DNA from: Metridium senile | Lineage: Eukaryota; Cnidaria; Anthozoa; Actiniaria; Metridiidae | Reading direction: 5' to 3' | Length of the DNA: 64,000 bases | Assembly (NCBI GenBank): GCA_949775045.1 | Contig: OX459102.1 | Span: 3,668,533-3,732,532 of the forward strand | Shown here: one piece after another, positions 8,483 to 18,164 of the stretch | How the letters are laid out: each line of letters opens with the position of its first letter | Numbering within the stretch: position 1 is the first letter of the stretch | The notes under the pieces: generated by a model | What the model saw: only the letters and a program-made list of their open reading frames with translations | Told to the model about the DNA's origin: nothing | Database searches by the model: none | Translations under genes and position numbers: made by a program

Positions 8483-9109
8483 TTATATCATTCCAGGTAT
8501 TTCTACATATGATATATATGGATGTCGTAAACAAAAGCATACTCTAGAATATTTTTCCGATTTTAGTATTTCTAAAAAATGTTTTTTATTTTCTAAAGCC
8601 AAATCACCACCAAACTCGTCAAAAAGAATCTGATTGGATATTTTATTTGGGTTATAAAATGATATAATACAACTAACATTATCACGAAACGGTTTTGCTA
8701 TGGCTGTTAGCTGTTGTGTTAATACCCATACTGATATCTTATCATGTCTACCTGAAAATGCTAAATTTATAAACTTATTAGACCGTTGTTTTAATTCCTT
8801 TGAAAAAGCACAGTCGTCTAGAATTATTAATGTGTTCTGACCTGAAAACAATTCCTTACAACATGATAATAATTCATTGATCTCATCAACACTATCAGCA
8901 TCAGGTGATAAAACAATAAATCTTGGATCGTTATTAGCAAAGCCTTTGTACGTTGAGTTTCTTGAATACGTTGGACATATTAATACAATATATTCAAATA
9001 CATACCGATATGAACTTCTTAATAAATCGACTAAATATTTTGTTTTACCTGAATTTGTTGGGCCGGTTATAATACTGTGAAATGGTGTTTCGCTTTTTAA
9101 TTCTTCCAT
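8483..9109 (-). CDS. A32-type (FtsK/HerA) DNA-packaging ATPase
   Basis: P-loop ATPase with Walker A GPTNSGKT (residues 16-23), Walker B LIILDD (94-99), and a downstream SGRHDKISVWVLTQQ block (119-133) with the sensor Gln pair typical of the A32/HerA group. At 208 residues it is the compact single-domain form usual in Polintons and adintovirus-like elements. In relatives it drives double-stranded DNA into preformed capsids. It lies directly downstream of the capsid gene on the same strand, an arrangement expected of a morphogenesis module. The start is the first Met, eight codons before the fold begins. Confidence 0.93.
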   Translation of the reverse strand: MEELKSETPFHSIITGPTNSGKTKYLVDLLRSSYRYVFEYIVLICPTYSRNSTYKGFANNDPRFIVLSPDADSVDEINELLSCCKELFSGQNTLIILDDCAFSKELKQRSNKFINLAFSGRHDKISVWVLTQQLTAIAKPFRDNVSCIISFYNPNKISNQILFDEFGGDLALENKKHFLEILKSEKYSRVCFCLRHPYISYVEIPGMI

Positions 9110-9139
9110 TTATTATATTTTATAATACTAAAAATCTTT

Positions 9140-10384
9140 TTAATACATAATTGATTTTAAATCACTATTTTCAACTTCCATAAGAGCATCAGCAACAACA
9201 TACATATAACATGTTATATTACCAGCACCACCTACTGTTCTATTCATTTCTAGTTTAACTCCATCTTTTGTGCTATTCAATAACAACCCATTACCATGAA
9301 TATCATTAGTAGGGTAAGTTCTCAAATCAATCCATAGAGCAAATTTATTAGAATAGAAATCTTTTTGGGATACATTATCAGTTTTACCAAATCTTCCTAT
9401 GATAGAATTCCAAAAATCAGTTGGTAGCATACCTTTCGAATAAAGTTTATTTGGCATACCATCAACATTAACATCTACTTGAGTAATATTAGGATTAACG
9501 AATTTTTCTGAGTCTCTTGTACCTAGGACATATGCTTCAGTAAACAAACACAAAATGCCTGTCATAGATCGTCTTGGTATATTAACATGCTCATTTATTA
9601 CTGATGTTGTGGTTTTATTAATTGTGAATGTCTTGTGGAGAAGAATATTTTCATAATAGAAACCTCTACCAACTTGATAAGCTGCTTGAGCTTCACGTGC
9701 TAGAAAATCACTAACAATACACTCATATTCAAGCTCAATATTTGATAGACTATACGCGTATGATTTTGATGAATCGCTGGTAATAGTAATCTCCGAACTT
9801 CCAGGAAGTGTAATTTCAAAGGATAGGGTATTTCTTAGCGATTTTGGATAAAACACACCATGTGAATCAAGAATTGGATTATTAATAGGTATTCTATATT
9901 TATCACTATAAACTGCTGCTAATGCTACTTCTGCTGCATCTGTTGTTACCTTATCACCAGCACCTGTTCGTAATTTTCGCATATTAGATGATGATACACC
10001 TTCTCTTAGCATATTTTCACGTTCGCTTTTCAATAAAAACAAATCGGAATATGTGTTATATAGATCAATACGTTGTGTATCTTGTAAAGTTTCACCACCG
10101 TATAAAACCCTCATCCTAGAAATAAGAGCTCGTCCTAGATTATTTACAACTGTATTGTTAACATGAGCTCCTGTGCCTTTGTTTAGTTTAAAAATAAGAC
10201 CTACACTACCAGGAACTAATACAACATTATCCGATAGCTTTGGTATATGAACATACAACGTTTCACCAGGATTTGCTGAGCTTGGGTTGAATGTTACACG
10301 ATTTACTGTTTTCTCTGCTTTTAATCCAAAAGCTTGTTTGTAAACACGATTTACATCTAACTTATCTGAAATTGATTGTGTCAT
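9140..10384 (-). CDS. MCP: Double jelly-roll major capsid protein
   Basis: 414 residues of beta-rich sequence. The N-terminal region (VTFNPSSANPGETLYVHIPK ... VVLVPGSVGLIF ... ALISRMRVLYGGETLQDT) has the pattern I associate with Polinton PY-type capsid proteins, and it is followed by LLKSERENMLREG and a long beta-rich C-terminal half. Known family role: trimeric hexon-like capsomer of an icosahedral shell. The gene starts the leftward cluster (capsid, ATPase, membrane proteins) and diverges from the integrase across a 36-bp spacer with a GGTATAAATAT box 24 nt before this ATG. The assignment rests on sequence pattern plus position, with no structure search done. Confidence 0.87.
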   Translation of the reverse strand: MTQSISDKLDVNRVYKQAFGLKAEKTVNRVTFNPSSANPGETLYVHIPKLSDNVVLVPGSVGLIFKLNKGTGAHVNNTVVNNLGRALISRMRVLYGGETLQDTQRIDLYNTYSDLFLLKSERENMLREGVSSSNMRKLRTGAGDKVTTDAAEVALAAVYSDKYRIPINNPILDSHGVFYPKSLRNTLSFEITLPGSSEITITSDSSKSYAYSLSNIELEYECIVSDFLAREAQAAYQVGRGFYYENILLHKTFTINKTTTSVINEHVNIPRRSMTGILCLFTEAYVLGTRDSEKFVNPNITQVDVNVDGMPNKLYSKGMLPTDFWNSIIGRFGKTDNVSQKDFYSNKFALWIDLRTYPTNDIHGNGLLLNSTKDGVKLEMNRTVGGAGNITCYMYVVADALMEVENSDLKSIMY

Positions 10385-10420
10385 TATAATCTTATAAAAG
10401 ATTATATATTTATACCTATT
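10385..10420. promoter_or_regulatory. Bidirectional promoter spacer between capsid and integrase
   Basis: The 36-bp gap is almost entirely A/T. Read leftward it contains GGTATAAATAT (10409-10416), 24 nt before the capsid ATG. Read rightward it contains CTTATAAAAG, about 20 nt before the integrase ATG at 10421. The two genes must share this tiny spacer, or reach into each other's coding DNA, for their promoters. Confidence 0.6.
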
Positions 10421-11410
10421 ATGAACAAAACATTATCAGAATATTATTATAGCCCACAAGGTTATTGGAAAGGATATTCTGCTATTTCCAAACTATCAAA
10501 TGCAGCAGATATCAAAGAAGATGTTGTAAAAAAATGGCTTGAGAAACAAGCATTATGGCAGATATATTTATCAAAACCCGAATATATTCCTAAACCTCAT
10601 TGGGATATTTTCACACCAAACAAAATTCATCAAGCAGATCTATTATTCTTACCACATGATACTGTGAAAAGAAAAACCTACAAATATGCTTTGGTGGTTG
10701 TTGATATAGCAAGTAGATATATTGATGCTGAGCCCTTGACGTCTAAGTACTCAACAGAAGTTACTAAAGCTTTCACAAGGATCTATTCCCGTCGATTGAA
10801 TTGGCCGAAAACAATGATGGTTGATCCAGGTACAGAATTTATGGGTGAATTAACAAAAGTATTAAAAAATAAAAATATAAAAATTCAACGAGGAGAAGCT
10901 GGAAATCATAAAGCACAATCTTTGGTCGAGCGTGCTAATAGGACTATTGCTGAAAAGCTTTTTAGTCATCAGTACGCTCAAGAAATGCTTATGGAAGATG
11001 AAAGATCTCGTGAATGGGTTAATAGACTACCTGATGTAGTAAAATCTATTAATAGTGAAGTGAAAAGAATTACTGGAAAAGAGCCTGCAGAATCGATAAA
11101 AATGAAAGCACTGCAGCATAAAGATTTCAAATATAAGAGGCCTGTTGGTATGAAAGAAGAAAGATTACCAGCTGGTGTGAAAGTTAGATATTTATACGCT
11201 CCTGGCGAAGAGGAAGGCGGTGATAAACATCGTGCTACTGACCCTATTTGGTCGTTGGAGATGTATGATATATCTCGATCTATAGTATCATCTGATCAAC
11301 CTGTATTATATTTCCTTTCTGAAGGGGCCCCTAAACGTTCTTTTGTTAGAGAGGAATTACAAACGGTTCCAGAAGATACACAGCTACCACCTGATAGTGT
11401 TTTGAATTAA
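10421..11410 (+). CDS. INT: Retroviral-type DDE integrase
   Basis: 329 residues from the Met at 10421. The ORF extends 15 codons upstream, but that part overlaps the capsid gene and the AT-rich promoter, so I prefer 10421. The rve core carries D73 (HQADLLFLP), D135 (MMVDPGTEF) and E170 (QSLVERANR), with 34 residues between the last two, in the context of ALVVVDIASRYIDAEPL and GNHKAQSLVERANRTI. An N-terminal helical region (YWKGYSAISKL ... VKKWLEKQALWQIY) matches the helix-rich lead seen in Polinton integrases, and a C-terminal beta-rich part follows. In relatives it inserts the element with a 6-bp target duplication, which agrees with the flanks. It is the only rightward gene of the element and converges on the polymerase. 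Confidence 0.95.
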   Translation: MNKTLSEYYYSPQGYWKGYSAISKLSNAADIKEDVVKKWLEKQALWQIYLSKPEYIPKPHWDIFTPNKIHQADLLFLPHDTVKRKTYKYALVVVDIASRYIDAEPLTSKYSTEVTKAFTRIYSRRLNWPKTMMVDPGTEFMGELTKVLKNKNIKIQRGEAGNHKAQSLVERANRTIAEKLFSHQYAQEMLMEDERSREWVNRLPDVVKSINSEVKRITGKEPAESIKMKALQHKDFKYKRPVGMKEERLPAGVKVRYLYAPGEEEGGDKHRATDPIWSLEMYDISRSIVSSDQPVLYFLSEGAPKRSFVREELQTVPEDTQLPPDSVLN

Positions 11411-11472
11411 ATTTTTGTTTACTACTTTTTTTTTTGTTTACAATTTTTTGTTTACAATTTTTTGTTTACATC
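11411..11472. terminator. Convergent AT-rich 3' region between integrase and polymerase
   Basis: Four copies of tttttgtttac(a/t) run from 11412 to 11472, covering the 41-bp gap and the last codons of the polymerase. It is the meeting point of two converging genes and the likely 3'-end signal region. No AATAAA is seen on the integrase strand. Confidence 0.4.
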
Positions 11473-14400
11473 TTTTGAATGTATTACTTTTTCATTAATA
11501 TTTTTATAACCGTATGCAAGCGTGTGAATACCATCTGCTTGAATATTTCTTTTGTCATCATCTCTTGATAAGGCAACTTTGTTTACTGTTTCTGTATATA
11601 TTTCATGTTTGTAACTTCTTATAACATTCATTTTCCTTATGGCATCTTTTCCTTCGAATAAACATTTTTTATAGTCGTCAAATGAAATGGTTTTGTCTAC
11701 TACTGATTTTTTCACTCCCTTGCAACGTTTCCCAACTTTTTCATCTATCTTATAAGCGTATAGCTTAGATCGTAGACCTACAAATTCATCTATTTCTTCT
11801 CCAGCGGTCTCGTCTTTCATCATACCTATAACTTTTTTGTTGACCCTCTGTTTGATTCCTTTATGATTTTCTGGATAATTGGTTGTATCGAATTTTGTCT
11901 TAATATCTTGTTCAATATCATTATAAAAATCATCTGTGTCAATCTCATACATTAAACTATCAGTATCTGTGAATAGTAGTTGCGCTCTGTTATCATATTT
12001 TGGTTTGATGTAATTATAATGGAATTCATACATAAGCGTCTTTGATAGATCTAAGATTGACATTCCTAGATAGATAGGTTTGTTGAATACTAACTCTGTT
12101 TTACTCATATGTATTGCTGTTAGATTTTCTGAGAATATTGTTCTTTGTTTATAATTTGGTTTATTTATTAATTTTGCTGCTTGTGATTCATTTGTTACTA
12201 ATCTAATATCTTGTCTATTACGAATATTTTCCATGGTTTTCCCAAATACGGAATTATTCATCAGTTTGAAGAAATCCTTCTCAAAATCATTTTTAGCTTT
12301 AGTTCTTAGCTCTGTATTAAGGCTAATATATTGTGCCAACCAATTTGATTCTTTGAACAAGACACCTCTATGGATTTTGGTTAATTTCATTCCAAGTGAT
12401 AAATACAATTTTAATGTCTTGTGGTGAATCACATACTTCTTCTTATCACCAAGATTTGGAATTAGTTTTTCAACCTTATTGATTGTTAATCGTTCAGGTG
12501 CTAGTGGATATTCGTTATGCATCTCGTGTAATTCGATTGGATATTCTAGATCAACCTCTAGTATGCATGGAAGTTTGTTCCACCTTGCCAATTCTTTTTT
12601 GTTCATCCATTTGAATCCGTGTGTAGGTAGTGGTTCAGACATTGCCCATCCGTATAAATTGTTAGCGTCAAGGTATTTTATAAATTTTGATTTTTTATTC
12701 TCATCATAGTTATTCATATATTTATTATTAGCTTTAGCATATCTTTTAGAAATCATAGAAATTCCTCCACGAATTCCTTGTTCTATCATAAGGATCATAT
12801 CCGGATCACTCAACAGTTCGAGATTAATATTTGTCATTCTAAGCATCGCATCCCATGATAATCCTGGAGCTGTATAATACCATGCTGGATCTAGTTTATA
12901 GTTCTCTAGACAAACATCTCTAAAGTTCTCAAACACATCTGCAAGAAGAATAACATCGCTCTTGAGATATAGATCATGATATTCCTTCATTGTTTTAATT
13001 TTGAATGTATCCCATACTTCCTGAGCATGTTTATAATTTTCTTCTGAAATGTTTATACCATTTAGCTTAGAATAAAATTCTTCTATTGGTGGTAGGAAAG
13101 TTTCATTTAATCTGTCTAGTGAATTTACATAATCATATGGATATACCCCTTTTCTCAATAATAAATCCAACTTTTTACCATCATATAACATAGACATGTT
13201 TCTGAATTGTTCTTTTGTAAGATTACTAACCAATGAATCTAAGCTACTACTCATAAATTTAAAACTATCAATAAATCTAATCTCACGTTTTACATTACAA
13301 TTTTTTCCATCCTTATTGGTAAATGTATCTACAACTATCTCTTTTTTGAATGAAATGTATTTCTCCTCATTATTAGGAATACACTCAACATTACCCTCTG
13401 TCACTCCTAGGTTTTTTATAAACAGATGAGCATCATATCCAGCTAGATTATGAAATACAACTGGAATATGATTAGGAATTTTATAATTTAGATTACAATC
13501 ATTGTGTGCTGCACCTCGATATTTACCTGAAAGATGATCATGGTCTAGAACCTTATCCTTGTTTAATTCTTTCTCACATATATGACAGTGTGTTGCATTT
13601 TTATAATTTTCATTATCAATGTTTGTCATCACAACCTTTTTGTTATATTTAAACTTTTGATACAGGTTTCTTACTGATTTTTCTATTGCTTCAACAAATC
13701 TTTGTGAAATATCCACATCAGGTGATTTCTTAGTATATGTGTGAATCTCTGGTTGAAACAGATTATCATCATAGGATTTTATCATATAACAATATCCGCT
13801 TGGTGTATGTTTCTGATATTTTTGTGTGAAAGATTGATTATCCTCTGGTTGACATGATGATATAGGTTCTGTTAGTGATTCAAAATCTGCGTATATTATA
13901 AATGGTACACGCATACTATTGTTGTAATTTTTGAAGTTTAGTGTTGCACCTTTATTTGGTAATCTTATTTTAACAGCCTCATGATTATTACAATAATCTG
14001 AATGATTGTCTAATGATTGTTGTGTTTTAAATGATAACAAGCAGCGCTCACAATAGAATCTAACATGCCCGTTTTTGCTGGTTTGTGAATTAATTAATCT
14101 AGACATACTTTTGATCAAGCAGTAATGGTTTGTTTTATCATCTGATATCAGAAGAATGTTAATCGTTTGTTCACGATTATTGTTTTCGCTAATTCTAATT
14201 GGTGTTACATCCTTATCATAAGAGTACACGTTAATCGCGTATTTAGGATTATTATTTTCAAAGATTCCAATCTTATCAACCTGCACTGGAAACTCAAGTC
14301 CATCCCAGTTTAGATTTTCTGCATTTGCTTTTAATTTTTTGGATAATCTCTCAGGATGTACTTTAATAGGAAATACTCCTGATGTGACAGCCCATTTGAA

Positions 14401-15261
14401 GCATAAATTATCATCATTTTTGATGTTAACAATAGCTTCTTTTCGTTTTCGTTTTTCTGGTAGAGGAATATATGATTTTGCTGTTATAGGATTATATTTA
14501 TCAACATGAATATCAAAATTTACTATATTTTCGAATATCCATCCTGAACCTTTATTTTGATAGTTGTCTACCTTTTCTAAAATATTATCGGTTAGTCTAT
14601 TGTAAACCTCTTCTATATTAGTTGCTTCTGTGATAATTTCTATTTTACTATGAAAAAACCCGTATGAATCTACTTTCTCTTTCTTATTCATCTTGTAAAA
14701 TTCAATCTCTAATAAAAGTTTCATTTTGATTGGTTTTTCTTGTTGTTTTAACATGTCTATGACATTCTGTTTATTATTCGTTAGAAATGATTTTGGATCT
14801 GTCTTATCAGTCCCTTTTATTCTATATGATGTAACAAATCCTTTCAACGCAGACTCCTTCATTTGGATGTTAGTGTTTGCTTTGTTAGGTTTTGTTTTAT
14901 TACCCGCAACATTTGTTCTAAGGTTATTGTAAATATCGTTTATCTTATTCTTCAAAGCCTCGACATGATCATTGATAGGCTTTTTGATCGGTGGTGGAAT
15001 ATATGACATAATCCAATCTGCAAATTTATTTAATTGATGCTGAACTGCAGCAGCTGTATTTTGCGTTGTATGTACCGTTTTTGTTGCTTTCACAGGTTTT
15101 AAAATCGGTACATTAATTTCTGGTATCGGTTGATCCATTATATTATTAGGCATTTTTTCAGTTATACTATTACTAATTATTTCCTCTTTATATCGGTTTG
15201 AAGACATTTTTTCAGTTATACTATTATTATGTATTTTCTCTTTATATCGGTTTGAAGACAT
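11452..15261 (-). CDS. polB: Protein-primed family B DNA polymerase
   Basis: 1,269 residues. The N-terminus has two 18-residue repeats (MSSNRYKE...NSITEK), and the first 33 codons lie in the terminal inverted repeat. Approximate positions: a C2H2-like finger CERCLLSF...DNHSDYCNNH (about 400-425); Exo I YADFESL (about 458); a Cys/His cluster CHICEKEL...DHDHLSGKYRGAAHNDC (about 555-590) like endonuclease VII-type zinc motifs; Exo II HNLAGYDAH (about 603); Exo III YLKSDVILLADVF (about 769); Pol A LDANNLYGW (about 864); Pol B KLMNNSVFGKT (about 1002); Pol C FTDTDSLMYE (about 1097). All catalytic Asp residues are present. In the family it copies the linear element from its ends using a protein primer. 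It is read leftward and converges on the integrase. Confidence 0.96.
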   Translation of the reverse strand: MSSNRYKEKIHNNSITEKMSSNRYKEEIISNSITEKMPNNIMDQPIPEINVPILKPVKATKTVHTTQNTAAAVQHQLNKFADWIMSYIPPPIKKPINDHVEALKNKINDIYNNLRTNVAGNKTKPNKANTNIQMKESALKGFVTSYRIKGTDKTDPKSFLTNNKQNVIDMLKQQEKPIKMKLLLEIEFYKMNKKEKVDSYGFFHSKIEIITEATNIEEVYNRLTDNILEKVDNYQNKGSGWIFENIVNFDIHVDKYNPITAKSYIPLPEKRKRKEAIVNIKNDDNLCFKWAVTSGVFPIKVHPERLSKKLKANAENLNWDGLEFPVQVDKIGIFENNNPKYAINVYSYDKDVTPIRISENNNREQTINILLISDDKTNHYCLIKSMSRLINSQTSKNGHVRFYCERCLLSFKTQQSLDNHSDYCNNHEAVKIRLPNKGATLNFKNYNNSMRVPFIIYADFESLTEPISSCQPEDNQSFTQKYQKHTPSGYCYMIKSYDDNLFQPEIHTYTKKSPDVDISQRFVEAIEKSVRNLYQKFKYNKKVVMTNIDNENYKNATHCHICEKELNKDKVLDHDHLSGKYRGAAHNDCNLNYKIPNHIPVVFHNLAGYDAHLFIKNLGVTEGNVECIPNNEEKYISFKKEIVVDTFTNKDGKNCNVKREIRFIDSFKFMSSSLDSLVSNLTKEQFRNMSMLYDGKKLDLLLRKGVYPYDYVNSLDRLNETFLPPIEEFYSKLNGINISEENYKHAQEVWDTFKIKTMKEYHDLYLKSDVILLADVFENFRDVCLENYKLDPAWYYTAPGLSWDAMLRMTNINLELLSDPDMILMIEQGIRGGISMISKRYAKANNKYMNNYDENKKSKFIKYLDANNLYGWAMSEPLPTHGFKWMNKKELARWNKLPCILEVDLEYPIELHEMHNEYPLAPERLTINKVEKLIPNLGDKKKYVIHHKTLKLYLSLGMKLTKIHRGVLFKESNWLAQYISLNTELRTKAKNDFEKDFFKLMNNSVFGKTMENIRNRQDIRLVTNESQAAKLINKPNYKQRTIFSENLTAIHMSKTELVFNKPIYLGMSILDLSKTLMYEFHYNYIKPKYDNRAQLLFTDTDSLMYEIDTDDFYNDIEQDIKTKFDTTNYPENHKGIKQRVNKKVIGMMKDETAGEEIDEFVGLRSKLYAYKIDEKVGKRCKGVKKSVVDKTISFDDYKKCLFEGKDAIRKMNVIRSYKHEIYTETVNKVALSRDDDKRNIQADGIHTLAYGYKNINEKVIHSKDVNKKL

Positions 15262-15810
15262 TTTCTTATATATATTATTTAAATTTAAATTTTAAAGAAT
15301 AAACGCATTTTGCATGATACCACAGAATAAACGCACCTTCATTAATAACCACATTATAGTTACAAAAAATAAAATCATAATTAGAATTCCTGACATTCCT
15401 GAGATTCCAAGAATTTGATTGACAGTAAATTCCTAAGAGTAAAATCTCAGAATAATTTCAATAATGACCACGCCCATCTCAGGAATTTCAGGAATGTTGA
15501 TCATGTGATTTGTTTGACCTTTTGACCTTTGACCTTTGTTGTCACGCAATATTTGGTCACGCAATAATACCATAATTTGATGACGTGGTATTCCCAGAAT
15601 TTGATTGACAGGTAATTCCCAGAAATTGTTATTTCTTTAATAATTTTTTCATGAAATAGGCTCCTCCCATTTTTGCCGCCCCCTTTTTTGAAAAATTTAC
15701 CTTCGATAGAATGGCATGTTTGTGATGTTTAGAGGTGCTTACGTATGGTGTTTGGTATGCGTAAGGTGGAAAAAGTCATTTTGTCCCCGAATCGGCCATT
15801 TACTACTACT
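15162..15810 (-). repeat. Polinton right terminal inverted repeat
   Basis: 649 bp, the reverse complement of 995-1643. It contains the polymerase promoter region (TTTAAATTTAAATAATATATATAAG before the ATG at 15261, reading the minus strand in parts) and the first 33 polymerase codons. No mismatch to the left copy was noticed on reading. Confidence 0.93.
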
Positions 15811-15817
15811 CCACAAG
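15810..15817. other. Target-site duplication, right copy
   Basis: TCCACAAG, matching 989-996. See the left copy for the one-base ambiguity. Confidence 0.75.
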
Positions 15818-16183
15818 ACGAATTTCAACTCGTTTCAACATCCATTGTGGCTCACTTCAGTTTGTGTCAGTGTAAAACTTGTTTTTTGTTTCTTGACTTT
15901 CTCTAATGTTGAGGTATAAACAAAATCCTTTGTCTTTAAACGATCTTTGATTTGGAATGATGAAGAAAGCTGCCATAATTTCAATATTTTGGCATTAAAA
16001 TCACTGTAGGTTTGTCGAAGCAGCCGTCACGGGCATGATGAATGAAAACCGGTTTCTGACAACCCGCTCTTTTTCAGTAAAACTACTGGGAAGCCATTTG
16101 AAAGCAACGTACGCGCGTCGTTAATTAAATTAAAACAATATTACTTTTTTATCGAAAATAATTGTGGTCATATAATAAAAATC

Positions 16184-16312
16184 TTATTAACTGAGCTTGG
16201 TCGGTCTGTACAGGAGAATCTTGACCTTGGTCGGGTTCTCATTGCGTTCGGTCTGTTCTTTCCGACTTTACCCGAGATTCTCCTGTACAGACCTCTCCCG
16301 CTCGGTTAATAA
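16184..16312. mobile_element. Foldback element (129 bp)
   Basis: Arms TTATTAACTGAGCTTGGTCG... and ...GCTCGGTTAATAA, with GTCTGTACAGGAGAATCT / AGATTCTCCTGTACAGAC inside. The central part is a second, looser inverted repeat of the type ccttggtcggg / cccgag. Confidence 0.7.
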
Positions 16313-16351
16313 AATTGTATTATTTTACTGAAAAAAAGGGCCTATGTTATA

Positions 16352-16503
16352 AAAGAAATGGTCGATAATTAGCGTGCGTATATCCAGTTCTGAAAGCACT
16401 CTGGTAGCTAGAGTCGCACTCGGCTAAAGCCTCGTGCGACTCTTACGCTACCATCGTGCTTCCAGAACTGGATATACGCACGCTAATTATCGACCATTCC
16501 TTT
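16352..16503. mobile_element. Long palindromic foldback element (about 150 bp)
   Basis: Arms AATGGTCGATAATTAGCGTG... and the complement ending ...TTATCGACCATT, continuing inward through GCGTATATCCAGTTCTG. Nearly the whole element folds into one hairpin with the loop in the gcactcggctaaagcctcgtgc region. Confidence 0.78.
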
Positions 16504-16544
16504 ACTCTCCGCGCGCCCATGTAATATCCTCTAAATCTTTGTCA

Positions 16545-16665
16545 TGTCATTAGTATATCATTGTCATATCATTAGTATATCATTGACATATCATTGTCAT
16601 ATCATTAGTATATCCTTGTCATATGATTAGCATATCCTTGTCATATCATTAGTATATCAGTCATA
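16545..16665 (+). repeat. Tandem repeat of gtcatatcattagtatatc
   Basis: About six imperfect copies of an 18-20 bp A/T-rich unit (tcattgtcatatcattagta and variants). Confidence 0.75.
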
Positions 16666-17266
16666 TTATATATCATTTTCGTATATCATCATCATATCAC
16701 ATTTGTCTTTTGAAAATTCCCTTCATTTTGAATTTTGAAAATTTACGTTAAATTTGAAAGAAATTTTTCTCGGATTAGCTTGAGACTACTTGAAACAAAA
16801 AGATCCGTATTCAATGTTTTGTTTTATTTGTATTATTTTTTGGTCGCCGCTCCCTTAGCTCCGTCGTTCCGTCAGTCCGTGATCCGCTGGTCAATCTTTT
16901 AACTGGTTCGATCTTCTGTTTGTTTAAATGCTTACAGAATACTTACATATTCGCTTACTGAATAGCCCAGATTGGGCTGCCTGTGGAATATAATTATGTA
17001 AACCGCTCGCAGCACTTTACTTTTGATAATTAAAGGAGCTCAAGGAGCTCATGTTGCTACTCTCACTTGTTTAGTTAAACGTTTCTGCAGTGAAATGCTG
17101 CAATGCTATTCGAGTGGCTTTTGACCTTTTACCTATCTATAGATAGAGTAACCACAAAAACGACTAGTATAAAAGTATATATCAAAACCGCTCACCTTTT
17201 TGAGACATGTTATAAATTCTATAGTGATATTTTATTGTTTTCAATACTTTAATTAGCACCACTTAG

Positions 17267-17411
17267 TAGAGTACAAATACTAAAAGTGTGCAACATAAAT
17301 ACCACTAAATACTGCTAAATTATGCAAATTCTTTTGTTCTCTATTGTTTAATCAACACTATTTAGTGGTAAATAGTACAAAGTATTGCACACTTTTAGTG
17401 TTTGTACTCTA
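17267..17411. mobile_element. 145-bp MITE, family TAGAG, copy 1
   Basis: Inverted ends TAGAGTACAAATACTAAAAG / CTTTTAGTGTTTGTACTCTA. The sequence is the reverse complement of 40651-40795 with, by eye, a single difference over 145 bp. Ends in TA on both sides, compatible with a TA target duplication. Confidence 0.85.
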
Positions 17412-17908
17412 CTAATAGTACTACTTGTTTCACGGGTATATTATACACTCTATATGTAGTCGTTGATAATTTAGAAAGAATGGCGATATATACATGTAAT
17501 CTATTATTAATAGTACCTATATTGTTAGAATTAAAGCGCTGTTGTACTGCATGTGCAATTTTATCAGAAACTCGCCTCACAATGCCATTGCAAGTACACT
17601 TCCTGAAGCACTGTTTCAGCACAACATTGACTGTTTCCTACTTACAGGGTTTCTGAGGAGACAAACCACCGTGCAATAACGTTGCTGGGATCTGTAGCGA
17701 CACATTACCCTGGATACCAGAGGGGCTTATCATTTTCTTAGTAAATCACAAATCGCTGCGACAATGTCGCTTCGTGTGTGTTACTTGTATTTGTCGCTGC
17801 GACCGTACGAACGAATTCAAACCAGATTGAATTTGTGAGACTTGTTGCAGAAAAAACCTTTTACACCATAATATCACATAAATTTAACGTGTCACATGAA
17901 GAGAACAA

Positions 17909-18164
17909 CCACCTTCACAGTTCCCTTTGCCATCTTTGCCAAGAAGCAACTTGCAATGATTCTGAAAACTGAGACATTCTTATGTGGGGAAGTTGCTATT
18001 GCCGCAGAACAATAGAGAGTTGCCTACTTCTTACACACATCATTACTTAAACACCGCGTGGGACAATTATTCACGTGTCTCTATCATTGCAAGCTCAACG
18101 TCCGTCTCGCTTCTATGCAAAGGTCCGGCTACCATTCAAGATGGCACAGGGAACTGTGAAGGGG
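17909..18164. mobile_element. Foldback MITE, family CCACCTTCACAGTT, copy 1
   Basis: Arms CCACCTTCACAGTTCCCTTT... and AGGGAACTGTGAAGGGG, with CTTGCAATGAT / ATCATTGCAAG inside. The same family occurs at 56348-56542 in an intron of the cadherin gene. Confidence 0.72.

Larger units (their letters stand above)
995..15810. mobile_element. Polinton/Maverick DNA transposon, apparently complete
   Basis: A 14.8-kb element bounded by 649-bp inverted repeats that begin AGTAGTAGTAAATGGCC at 995 and end with the complement at 15810. Both outer flanks carry TCCACAAG (989-996 and 15810-15817, overlapping the terminal bases), which fits the 6-bp target duplication known for Polintons to within one base of ambiguity. 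Inside are the family hallmarks: protein-primed family B polymerase, DDE integrase, A32-type packaging ATPase and a capsid-like protein, plus unnamed membrane and coiled-coil proteins. I saw no frameshift or internal stop in the hallmark ORFs, and the two inverted repeats looked identical when read base by base. Together these suggest a recent insertion. No adenovirus-type maturation protease was recognised. Known members of this class are self-synthesising transposons that are thought able to form virions. Confidence 0.95.

Noticed and set aside
10376..10420. Earlier Met (10376) as the integrase start
   Set aside because: It would overlap the capsid gene and translate the A/T-rich promoter spacer. 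The Met at 10421 starts the recognisable protein.
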